Below, piece by piece: positions 15,864 to 22,855 of a stretch of 44,729 bases of DNA. The stretch comes from Anaerolineae bacterium (GTDB lineage Bacteria; Chloroflexota; Anaerolineae; J036; Brachytrichaceae), in assembly GCA_023511655.1 (NCBI GenBank), contig JAIMBB010000013.1, forward strand, positions 1 to 44,729, given 5' to 3'. The position numbers and the translations under genes were made by a program. Under the pieces are notes generated by a model that ran no database searches, was not told where the DNA came from, and worked only from the letters and a program-made list of their open reading frames with translations. How positions within the stretch are numbered: the stretch's first letter is position 1; each line of letters begins with the position of its first letter.

Positions 15864-16469
15864 ATGCCCAGCCCCGCACCCCTTCAGCCCGATGTGTATT
15901 ACCATCTCTACAACCGTGGCACGAACGGTGAGAACCTGTTCCGCGAGGACGAAAACTATCGCTACTTTCTGCGGCTATATGCGCAGCACATTGCGCCTGT
16001 GGCAGAAACGCTCGCCTATTGCCTGATGCCGAATCACTTTCACCTGCTCGTGCGCACGCGGGCGGATGCGGAGCGCCTGACGCGCTCGGAGCGCGTTGGG
16101 CGCTTGACTCCGGCGTCACAAGCTTTCACCAACCTGTTCTCGTCGTATACCATGGCATTCAATAAGCGCTACGGACGCACGGGCAGCCTGTTCGAACATC
16201 CCTTTCATCGCGTCGCCGTCGAAGATGATACCTACCTCACGCGACTCATCGTATACATCTACCGCAATCCTGCCAAACACGGCTTCACCGACGACTTTCG
16301 GCAATGGAGATATTCATCCTATGCGGCCATCCTCTCCAGACACCCGACCCACGTGGCGCGCGAGCGCGTCCTCGACTGGTTCGGCGGCAGCGCGCAGTTC
16401 AAGTCGCTACACGAGCAATTCCTGGTGGACGAGGTCACGGCAAAACTGGCACCGGACGATGAACGATGA
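15864..16469 (+). CDS. REP-associated tyrosine transposase (Y1_Tnp/HUH family)
   Basis: 201 residues. The N-terminal signature is YYHLYNRGTNGENLF (12-26). The HUH metal-binding motif is His58-Phe-His60 in CLMPNHFHLLVR. The family block SSYTMAFNKRYGRTGSLFE precedes the helix YIYRNPAKHG, where Tyr131 or Tyr133 is the probable nucleophile, and WRYSSY follows. Such enzymes cut and rejoin single-stranded REP hairpins. Between HLLVRTRADA and ASQAF lies RLTRSERVGRLTP (about 71-83), encoded by an internal copy of the flanking palindrome (16072-16104). The ATG at 15864 is 12 nt after the left palindrome. The gene looks intact. Confidence 0.92.
   Translation: MPSPAPLQPDVYYHLYNRGTNGENLFREDENYRYFLRLYAQHIAPVAETLAYCLMPNHFHLLVRTRADAERLTRSERVGRLTPASQAFTNLFSSYTMAFNKRYGRTGSLFEHPFHRVAVEDDTYLTRLIVYIYRNPAKHGFTDDFRQWRYSSYAAILSRHPTHVARERVLDWFGGSAQFKSLHEQFLVDEVTAKLAPDDER
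16072..16104 (+). repeat. Third palindrome copy inside the transposase coding region
   Basis: The left arm AGCGCCTGACGCGCT and right arm AGCGCGTTGGGCGCT each differ by one base from the flanking copies. They still pair throughout, with two G-T wobbles; the loop is CGG. It is read in frame as residues 70-81 of the transposase. Confidence 0.85.
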
Positions 16470-16472
16470 TAC

Positions 16473-16505
16473 AGCGCCTAACGCGCTCGCAGCGCGTTAG
16501 GCGCT
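16473..16505. repeat. RAYT-flanking palindrome, right copy
   Basis: Same 15-bp arms as the left copy, with loop CGC. It begins 3 nt after the transposase stop and ends 8 nt before the ATG of the flavoenzyme gene, so it lies in that gene's translation initiation region. Confidence 0.93.
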
Positions 16506-16513
16506 CCGCTCCT

Positions 16514-17884
16514 ATGACGACCATGCTGAATATCCCTTCCACACACTCGAAATCGTTCAACACCATCGTCGCCGGCGTAGGCGGCATGGGCAGCGCGGCG
16601 TGCTACTACCTGGCGCGGCGCGGCCGGCGCGTGCTCGGCCTGGAGCAGTTCGACGTGCCGCACACGCGCGGCAGCTCGCACGGCTACACCCGCATCATCC
16701 GCCTGGCCTACTACGAGCACCCGTCCTACGTCATGCTGCTCAAGCGTAGCTACGAACTGTGGCACGAGATCGAGAAGATCGCCGGCGAGAAATTGCTGCA
16801 CTACACCGGCAGCATTGACGCCGGCCCGGCCGAGAGCTGGGTGTTCAAAGGCGCGCTGCAGAGCGCCATGCAATACGACCTGCCGCACGAGGTGCTGACC
16901 GGCCGCGAGATGGCCGAGCGCTTCCCCGGCTATCGCTTCCCGCACGACATGCTCGGCCTGTATCAGCCGCAGGGCGGCTTCCTAACGCCGGAGCGCTGCA
17001 TCGTGGCCTATGCCAACGCTGCCATGGCGCTGGGCGCGGAGATTCACGGGCGCGAGAAGGTGCTGGGCTTCGAGCCGACGCGCGAGGGCGGCGTGCGCGT
17101 GCGCACCGACCGCGGCGAATACCTGGCCGACTCGCTGGTGATCACCGCCGGCGCCTGGGACGCTGAGCTGATGCCCTTCCTGCGCGGGCTGGCCGTGCCG
17201 GAGCGGCAGGTGCTGGCCTGGCTTCAGCCGCACAAGCCGGAGCTATTCCAGCCGACCAACTTCCCGGTGTTCAACTGCCTGGTACCCGAGGGCCGCTTCT
17301 ACGGCTTCCCGATCCACAGCGTGCCCGGCTTCAAGTTCGGTAAATACCACCACTTCCAGGAGACGGGCAGCCCGGATCGGCTGATCCGCGGCGACGACGG
17401 CGAGCCGCGCCCCGACGACGAAGCCATGCTGCGCGACTTCGCCAGCCGCTACTTCCCCGATGGCGCCGGCCCGACCATGACGCTGGCGGCGTGCATGTTC
17501 ACCAACACGCCCGACGGCCACTTCATCATTGACCAGCACCCGCAATACCCGCAGATCAGCTACGCCTCGCCCTGTTCGGGACACGGCTACAAGTTCGCCA
17601 GCGTGATCGGCGAGATCATGGCCGAGATCGCCACGCTGGGCTACTCGCGCTGGGATCTCTCGTTGTTCCGGGCCGATCGCTTCGGCGTGCCGACGTCGGC
17701 GCTGTTCCGCGACAAGGGGCCGGCCCCGCGCGTGGTGATCGAACATCATGACCCGTTCGGCGCGGCCGATCAAAAACCGCACAGGTTTCAGAAGCCTTCG
17801 CGGCCCGGCAGCCAGGCTTACGCCGAAGGCGACACGCGCGACCCGCGCTACTGGCGGCGCCATGCCGTGACGCCGTTCTGGTAG
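16514..17884 (+). CDS. Monomeric sarcosine oxidase / N-methyl amino acid oxidase-like flavoprotein
   Basis: 456 residues of the DAO/MSOX family. The FAD-binding GxGxxG motif (AGVGGMGSAACYYLARRG) starts near residue 20, followed by EQFDVPHTRGSSHGYTRIIR. Cys327 in LAACMFTNTPDGHFIID matches the cysteine that holds FAD covalently in sarcosine oxidase and SolA. These enzymes oxidatively demethylate N-methyl amino acids to formaldehyde or methylene-THF and hydrogen peroxide. The GcvT-like gene upstream fits transfer of that one-carbon unit to folate. A C-terminal tail of about 60 residues (from GPAPRVVIEHHD) extends beyond the usual 370-390-residue length and may be for partner binding. An alternative ATG at 16523 shares the context ACGACCATG with two preceding genes. 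Confidence 0.88.
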   Translation: MTTMLNIPSTHSKSFNTIVAGVGGMGSAACYYLARRGRRVLGLEQFDVPHTRGSSHGYTRIIRLAYYEHPSYVMLLKRSYELWHEIEKIAGEKLLHYTGSIDAGPAESWVFKGALQSAMQYDLPHEVLTGREMAERFPGYRFPHDMLGLYQPQGGFLTPERCIVAYANAAMALGAEIHGREKVLGFEPTREGGVRVRTDRGEYLADSLVITAGAWDAELMPFLRGLAVPERQVLAWLQPHKPELFQPTNFPVFNCLVPEGRFYGFPIHSVPGFKFGKYHHFQETGSPDRLIRGDDGEPRPDDEAMLRDFASRYFPDGAGPTMTLAACMFTNTPDGHFIIDQHPQYPQISYASPCSGHGYKFASVIGEIMAEIATLGYSRWDLSLFRADRFGVPTSALFRDKGPAPRVVIEHHDPFGAADQKPHRFQKPSRPGSQAYAEGDTRDPRYWRRHAVTPFW

Positions 17885-17888
17885 AAAT

Positions 17889-17921
17889 AGATGCCAGGCT
17901 TCTCAAAGAAGCCCGGTATCT
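17889..17921. repeat. Palindrome family 2, copy A
   Basis: Arms AGATGCCAGGCTTCT (17889-17903) and AGAAGCCCGGTATCT (17907-17921) pair over 15 positions with one A-C mismatch and one G-T wobble around the loop CAA. It begins 5 bp after the flavoenzyme stop. No T-run follows. Confidence 0.75.
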
Positions 17922-17939
17922 TCACTCATTCGGGAGTTC

Positions 17940-18074
17940 ATGATGCAGCGAGCCGAGCCACCGCTCCCCAACGGAAGGGATGAAACGACCGACCGGCCCG
18001 AGGCAGAGGCCGAGGACGCACGCACGCCGTTCGACGACGAACTCGAACTGTGGATTGTCGCCAGTTCCACCTGA
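17940..18074 (+). CDS. Possible 44-residue acidic protein
   Basis: A short ORF starts at ATGATG (17940/17943) with GGGAG at 17932-17936 and ends at TGA 18072-18074. It encodes an N-terminal Pro/Arg/Glu-rich part and ends with PFDDELELWIVASST. It has no Cys, no signal peptide and no family I recognise. The good ribosome binding site and its position between two copies of palindrome family 2 are the only support. It could be a small regulatory peptide, a peptide precursor or chance. Confidence 0.35.
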   Translation: MMQRAEPPLPNGRDETTDRPEAEAEDARTPFDDELELWIVASST

Positions 18075-18133
18075 GGCGGCGTGGATCCGGATACCGGGCG
18101 CGTGTCGTCCGGCTGCTGAGCCAGATGCCACCC

Positions 18134-18159
18134 AGATACCAGGCTGCTGCCCGGTATCT
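18134..18159. repeat. Palindrome family 2, copy B
   Basis: AGATACCAGGC (18134-18144) pairs with GCCCGGTATCT (18149-18159) around TGCT, with the same A-C mismatch as copy A. A further inverted half-copy, GATACCGGGC, lies at 18090-18099 and could pair with 18149-18158 instead. Confidence 0.7.
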
Positions 18160-18181
18160 CTAGCATCTCTACCGACTCGCT

Positions 18182-18883
18182 CTAGTGACTGCCGGCTGTG
18201 CGGATCAGGCGCATGGCTTCGTCCAGGTCGTCCGTCACGTGCAACAGCCCGGGGTCGTCGGGGCCGATCAGCCGGCGCGAGGCGAGCGTGCTGACGATCC
18301 AATCCAGCAGCGGTTGCCAGAACTCGCGGCCGATCAGGATGATCGGGACAGCGCCGTTGGACTTGCCGGTCTGCACCAGGGTGAGGATGGTAAATAGCTC
18401 GTCGAGCGTGCCGAAGCCGCCGGGGAAGAACACATAGGCCAGCGCCGAATAGTCGAGCATGAACTTGCGGCTGAAGAAGTATTGGAAGCCCATGCCCTCT
18501 TTGACGTAGGGGTTGAGCTTCTGTTCCATGGGGAGCTGGATGTTCAGGCCGACGGAGTGGCCGCCGGCTTCGGTGGCGCCGCGGTTGCCGGCCTCCATGA
18601 TGCCCGGCCCGCCGCCGGTCACCACGGTGTAGTTGGCCCTGGCCAGCCGGCGGCCCAGCTCGCGGGCCAGCTCGTAGTAGCGGTCGTCTTCCGGCAGGCG
18701 CGCCGACCCGAAGATGGTGACGGTGCGATCGAGGTTGGAGAGGAACTCGAACCCCTGCACGAACTCGGCGGTGATGCGCAGCACCTCCCATGACAGGCTG
18801 GCGTGGTGGTCGGCGAAGGTGAGTTGCAAGCGCTCGATGGGCGATCGGCGCTCCTGACGCGGGGATGATTTCGTGATGCTCAT
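18182..18883 (-). CDS. LOG-family (TIGR00730) protein, probable nucleotide 5'-monophosphate phosphoribohydrolase
   Basis: 233 residues with a Rossmann-like fold. The nucleotide-binding block TGGGPGIMEAGNRGA and the catalytic signature FFPGGFGTLDELF are both present. The family cleaves the N-glycosidic bond of cytokinin riboside monophosphates in plants, and of AMP and related nucleotides in bacteria; the true bacterial substrate is unsettled. An N-terminal extension of ~50 residues precedes TVTIFGSARLP. It lies 24 bp downstream of the site-2 protease gene on the same strand, so the two are probably co-transcribed. Confidence 0.9.
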   Translation of the reverse strand: MSITKSSPRQERRSPIERLQLTFADHHASLSWEVLRITAEFVQGFEFLSNLDRTVTIFGSARLPEDDRYYELARELGRRLARANYTVVTGGGPGIMEAGNRGATEAGGHSVGLNIQLPMEQKLNPYVKEGMGFQYFFSRKFMLDYSALAYVFFPGGFGTLDELFTILTLVQTGKSNGAVPIILIGREFWQPLLDWIVSTLASRRLIGPDDPGLLHVTDDLDEAMRLIRTAGSH

Positions 18884-18907
18884 AGAGTGGACGACGGAGT
18901 GAACGAT

Positions 18908-20047
18908 TCAAATGGTCGGGCTGCGTTGCTGGCGGAGTTCTTTCTGGCGCCGCACGAACATCAGCACGGTGAACGCCTCGCTGATGTCGTCCAGGCTGAC
19001 CAGGCCGAGGTAGCGTGAGCCGTCGAACACAGCGGCCAGTTGCGCCCCGTTCTCCATCAGCGTCTCGCGCACCTCGTCCAGTGACCTGTGCGCCTCGACG
19101 CGCAGGAACTCGCGCTGCATGATCTCGGTGACGTAGCGGTCGGTGCCGTCGGTGGCCAGTGTGCGCAGCACATCGCTGCGGGTGACGACCCCGATGATGT
19201 TGCTGCCCTGCATCACGGCGAAGTCGGGCTGGTAGCTGGTGAGGATGTAATCAACCACCTTGCTCACCCGATCGCCGATCTCCAGGCTGAGGGCGTGTTT
19301 GTTGTAGGCGTCGCCCACACGCAACGTGGTCAGCACAGTCTTCGACTCGGCGACGCTGCGCTCCTGGCCGGCGCTGAAGAAGATGAACAGCGCGATCAGC
19401 GTGAGCAGGAGCTGGCCGTTGAGGATGCCGAAGATGCCGAGGATCACGGCGGATACCTGCCCGACCGCCGTGGCGATTTGCGTCGCGCGTGCGTTGCCCA
19501 GGCCCATCGCCAGCACCGCGCGCAACATGCGCCCACCGTCCAGCGGAAAGGCCGGGATGAGGTTGAAGAAGACCAGCGAGATGTTCAAAAACAACAGCCA
19601 CACCAGCATCGTGGTGAACGACGGCTCGCGCAGCGCTTCCAACACGGCCGCGGTATCCATGAAATCCACGCCGATGCCGCCGGTGACGACGAACAAAATG
19701 GCGGCGATGACCACGTTCACCGCCGGCCCGGCCGCGGCGATCAACAGCTCCTGCAACGGCTTCTCTGGATTCCTGGCGATGAAGGCCACCCCGCCCAGCG
19801 GGAACAGCACAATTTCGCGCACCGGGATATCGAAGAGCTGCGCGGCGATGCTGTGGCCAAGTTCGTGCAGCGTCACGCAGGCGAACAACAGGATCATCAG
19901 CACCACGCCGAACAGCGCGCCTTGCAGCGGGCTATCCGGCACGCTGCCGGCCCATTGCAACGCGCCGAAGATCAGGATCAGGAAGAAGGTGGCATGAACC
20001 TTGATGTCAATGCCACGAATGCGTGCGATTCTGAAAGACCATCCCAT
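18908..20047 (-). CDS. Site-2 protease (peptidase M50) with C-terminal CBS pair
   Basis: 379 residues with about six membrane helices. The zinc motif HELGH is at residues 61-65 and the third ligand Asp170 is in FNLIPAFPLDGGRMLR. A tandem CBS region follows (about 250-370; DFAVMQGSNIIGVVTRSDVLR and AAVFDGSRYLGLVSLDD). This architecture is the Rip3/SpoIVFB-like group, which cleaves membrane-bound regulators within the bilayer, with the CBS module likely sensing adenine nucleotides. The target is unknown; no anti-sigma factor is nearby. The N-terminus MGWSFRIARIRGIDIKVH is typical of the family, supporting the ATG at 20047. Confidence 0.93.
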   Translation of the reverse strand: MGWSFRIARIRGIDIKVHATFFLILIFGALQWAGSVPDSPLQGALFGVVLMILLFACVTLHELGHSIAAQLFDIPVREIVLFPLGGVAFIARNPEKPLQELLIAAAGPAVNVVIAAILFVVTGGIGVDFMDTAAVLEALREPSFTTMLVWLLFLNISLVFFNLIPAFPLDGGRMLRAVLAMGLGNARATQIATAVGQVSAVILGIFGILNGQLLLTLIALFIFFSAGQERSVAESKTVLTTLRVGDAYNKHALSLEIGDRVSKVVDYILTSYQPDFAVMQGSNIIGVVTRSDVLRTLATDGTDRYVTEIMQREFLRVEAHRSLDEVRETLMENGAQLAAVFDGSRYLGLVSLDDISEAFTVLMFVRRQKELRQQRSPTI

Positions 20048-20435
20048 CGTATTGACCTCTTATAGGTTGTTGGTGTGCTAAAGCGCATCTTGCCGGCGCG
20101 CTGGACGTCCTCGCAGGTGCGTAGATGCGCAACGCCAGCGTGGCAGATGCGTTAGCCCGCAGGTTAATTGCCTGACGCGCATGAAGATGCGCGTGCGCCT
20201 TTAGAGAAACGCTATTGTCATATTTGAATTGTATTCGCTGCGCTTGATGGGCGGATGCGTTCGTTGCGGGGGCGAAGGATGGCACCGCGGGTCATGTCTT
20301 TGCTTCATGCGGGGGATCGCCTGCGTGGTGCCGCCGGTGAGCTGCGACGGGGCACGGCGGACGCACGCCCCGAAGCGCAGCACGCCCTCGCCGCCGACCG
20401 GCGCCTGGAGATGCACTCACCCGGAGCGGGCGTCG
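20048..20435. other. Intergenic region with repeated AGATGCG motifs
   Basis: 388 bp with no convincing gene. It holds the heptamer AGATGCG at 20123-20129, 20145-20151 and 20185-20191 and its inverse CGCATCT at 20084-20090, so short hairpins are possible. The region must contain the promoter of the minus-strand protease gene; an AGAGGTC ribosome binding site precedes its ATG. The part nearest hflX (20250-20435) is G+C-rich and I see nothing specific in it. Confidence 0.4.
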
Positions 20436-21872
20436 TCAGGGCGTCGAGTTCGGCGAATGGCGCGCGGCGTAAGGCATGAACACGTCCAGCAGCCGGCCGG
20501 GGATGCGACCGCTGAGCAGCACGCTGCGCTCTTCGGGCAATTCGCTTTCCACGGCCCCTTCGCGCCGGAAGAGCGCCATCAAGTCGCCGGCTTTGTAGGG
20601 CAGGCGCACCCGGATAGGCACCAGCCGCTCGAACAACACGGCCTCCACTTCGGCCAGCAGCTCGTTCAGGCCTGTTTTGTGCAGGGCGGAGACGAAGATG
20701 CCTTCGCTCAGCACGCCCGTCGCCAGCTCTTCGCGCTGCGCCGGCGACAGGCGGTCGGCTTTGTTCAGCGCGGTGATGATTTGCTTGGTGCCGGCTCCCA
20801 GTTCCTTCAGCGTGTCCATCACCGTCTGCGCCTGTTCGATGGCGTTGGGGTGGGTGATGTCCACCACGTGCAACAGCGCGTCGGCCTCGGTGATCTCCTC
20901 CAGCGTGGCGCGGAAGGCGGCCACCAGTTGGGTGGGCAGCTTTTGGATGAAGCCGACCGTGTCGGTGAACAGGGCGAGGTGGCCGTGTGGCAACCGCACC
21001 CGGCGGGTGGTGGGGTCGAGCGTGGCGAACAGTTTGTCTTCGGCCAGCACATCGGCCTTGGCGATGGCGTTGAGCAGGGTGGACTTGCCGGCGTTGGTAT
21101 AGCCGACGATGGCGACGACCGGAATATCGGCGCGCCGGCGCTGCGCGCGATGTTGGGCGCGTTGTTTGCGCACTTCCTCCAGCGCCTGTTTGAGCCTGGC
21201 GATGCGTTCGTCAATCCGACGGCGGTCAATTTCGAGCTGGGTTTCGCCTGGCCCACGCAGGCCGACGCCGCCGGTGCCGCTGCGGCCGGCGCCGCCGCCG
21301 GCCTGGCGCGCCAGGTGTGTCCACTGCCGCGTCAGCCGGGGCTTGCGATACTCATATTGCGCCAGCTCTACCTGCAGAGCGCCCTCGCGGGTGCGGGCGT
21401 GCTGGGCGAAGATGTCCAGGATCAGGGCGGTGCGATCGAGCACGGTGACGTCCTCGCCGAGCGCTTCTTCGAGTTCGCGTTGATGGCGGGGCGAGAGTTC
21501 ATCGTCGAACACCACCACGTCGAAGTCGAGCGCGTTGCGCCAGGCAACCAGTTCTTCCACCTTGCCCGGGCCGATGAACGTGTTCGGGTTCGGCACGTCC
21601 AGCGTTTGGGTGGTCTGGCCGACGATCTCCAGGCCAGCCGTTTTGCACAGCAGCGCCAGCTCCTCCATCGAGGATTCCAGCGGCAAATGGGCTGCTCCGC
21701 TCGCGTTGCGATAGGTCGGGCTTTTCAACTCCACGCCGACCAGAAAGGCGCGCTGCGCCTCGGGCGTGGTCTCATATTGGATGCGCGTTCTGGGCATATT
21801 CCTCATCGGCGGCAGGCCGTATATATCGGCCGGCCGCGGTTTCACAGGGGCGTCATCGTCTCGCCCCGGCAA
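20436..21872 (-). CDS. hflX: GTPase HflX
   Basis: 478 residues from the ATG at 21872. The HflX N-terminal domain contains LDVPNPNTFIGPGKVEEL and the DRTALILDIFAQHARTREGALQVELAQ block. The Gly-rich linker GGGAGRSGTGGVGLRGPGETQLE precedes a coiled coil, then the GTPase motifs GYTNAGKST (G1), DTVGF (G3) and NKAD (G4). HflX binds the 50S subunit and splits stalled or heat-stressed ribosomes. The ATG at 21872 overlaps the upstream gene by 20 nt; a downstream in-frame ATG giving MRNMPRTRIQY would avoid this. It is the last gene of the trmFO-to-hflX minus-strand operon. Confidence 0.95.
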   Translation of the reverse strand: MPGRDDDAPVKPRPADIYGLPPMRNMPRTRIQYETTPEAQRAFLVGVELKSPTYRNASGAAHLPLESSMEELALLCKTAGLEIVGQTTQTLDVPNPNTFIGPGKVEELVAWRNALDFDVVVFDDELSPRHQRELEEALGEDVTVLDRTALILDIFAQHARTREGALQVELAQYEYRKPRLTRQWTHLARQAGGGAGRSGTGGVGLRGPGETQLEIDRRRIDERIARLKQALEEVRKQRAQHRAQRRRADIPVVAIVGYTNAGKSTLLNAIAKADVLAEDKLFATLDPTTRRVRLPHGHLALFTDTVGFIQKLPTQLVAAFRATLEEITEADALLHVVDITHPNAIEQAQTVMDTLKELGAGTKQIITALNKADRLSPAQREELATGVLSEGIFVSALHKTGLNELLAEVEAVLFERLVPIRVRLPYKAGDLMALFRREGAVESELPEERSVLLSGRIPGRLLDVFMPYAARHSPNSTP

Positions 21873-22830
21873 TGGTCAGACGATCTTCCTCCACGCTTAC
21901 GTCGCTGAACCAGAAACCGCCGGCGGCGGCGTCCAGCTCAGCCTGCACCCAGCGCGTGGCTTCGTCCTGTGCCGATTGCGGCAGGGGGAACCAGCCGAAG
22001 GTAATGTTCGGAATTTCGATCAGGTTCACCCACGCTGCCACTGGCGTGATCACGATTCGGCCACCTTCCGCACGGGCAGTATACGCCAGCACCACGCGTC
22101 TGTTTCCCAACCGGCCGACGCGCACATTAGCGCTGATCTGGCTGCTGGCCAGGAAGCGCAAATGGGGATCGCTCACCGGCGCATCCGGGCGCGCCTTGAT
22201 CAGCTCGTCGGCGAGGGTGGTGGCTTGTACGTTGTCCACTTGTATGGCGAATGGCATGCCGGCCGGCAGGCTGTTGAGCATTTGCAGTGCGCCCGCGAAG
22301 GAGACGCCGGCCCCCTGCGGCGTGAATTGCTGGTCGCCGATCTTAATGTTCACCCGTTCCAGAGAGTCCGGGTCGGGCTGCACCGGGTTAAGAGTGACGC
22401 GGACGATTTGGCCGGCCAACAGCCCGCCGCCGAAGCCGCAAGCAAGCAGGAACATCATCAGCGCGCCGAGCACGATGCCGATCCGCAGGGCGCGATCGGG
22501 CGATGCAGCGAGCACAGGCCCGCCCTCGTCCGGGACGAAGAGGAATTGCCGGGGACCTGTCGCCGCCGCGACGCCGACGACGTTCCAGTCCAGGTGGGGG
22601 CGTTCGGCGCGGCCCAGCTCGACCAGGTCAACGATCTTGCCTTGTCGCGCCGCCGTTTGAATCAACTGGATGACTTTTGTGGATTTGGCCTGGCCGGGCA
22701 GCGCTTCATAGTCCACGCCCAGGTCGTGGGCCAGCGTTTGCAGCTCGGCGTCACTGAAATACGTCATCAGCAGCGCCCGTAGTGCGGCGGCGGGCGCCTG
22801 GTTTTGCTTTCTCGCGCGATTCGGATCCAT
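21853..22830 (-). CDS. Membrane protein with N-terminal effector-associated (death-like) domain
   Basis: 325 residues. Residues 14-81 (RALLMTYFSDAELQTLAHDL, then DYEALPGQAKSTKVIQLI and IVDLVELGRAERPHLDW) match the pattern of effector-associated domains: small six-helix adaptor modules that recruit STAND, caspase-like, TIR or protease effectors in Chloroflexota and Cyanobacteria. A linker leads to one membrane helix (about 115-141). The C-terminal ~180 residues are predicted outside and mostly beta; they weakly resemble tubular lipid-binding-type domains (alternating strands ending WFSDVSVEEDRLTIAGA). No enzymatic motif is seen. It lies 25 bp after the zinc-ribbon gene and overlaps hflX. The adaptor call is by pattern recognition; the function is inferred only. 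Confidence 0.75.
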   Translation of the reverse strand: MDPNRARKQNQAPAAALRALLMTYFSDAELQTLAHDLGVDYEALPGQAKSTKVIQLIQTAARQGKIVDLVELGRAERPHLDWNVVGVAAATGPRQFLFVPDEGGPVLAASPDRALRIGIVLGALMMFLLACGFGGGLLAGQIVRVTLNPVQPDPDSLERVNIKIGDQQFTPQGAGVSFAGALQMLNSLPAGMPFAIQVDNVQATTLADELIKARPDAPVSDPHLRFLASSQISANVRVGRLGNRRVVLAYTARAEGGRIVITPVAAWVNLIEIPNITFGWFPLPQSAQDEATRWVQAELDAAAGGFWFSDVSVEEDRLTIAGARR

Positions 22831-22855
22831 CGGGGAAAGGTGCGGGACTGCGTCT

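Larger units (their letters stand above)
15819..16505 (+). mobile_element. REP-RAYT unit: transposase gene between two identical-arm palindromes
   Basis: A 687-bp unit consists of palindrome, 12-bp gap, transposase gene, 3-bp gap, palindrome. The arms of both palindromes are identical and only the 3-nt loops differ (CAG, CGC). This is the organisation known for REP-associated tyrosine transposases (TnpA-REP), which process REP hairpins through a single tyrosine. No target duplication is expected for this class. The unit sits between a gene's stop codon and the next gene's start. Confidence 0.8.

Noticed and set aside
15819-16505. The 15-bp palindromes as transcription terminators
   Set aside because: Neither is followed by a T-run. 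Both have identical arms and flank a RAYT, so they are REP-type elements.
20229-21908. 559-codon plus-strand frame opposite hflX
   Set aside because: HflX motifs on the minus strand are unambiguous. This frame is its shadow.
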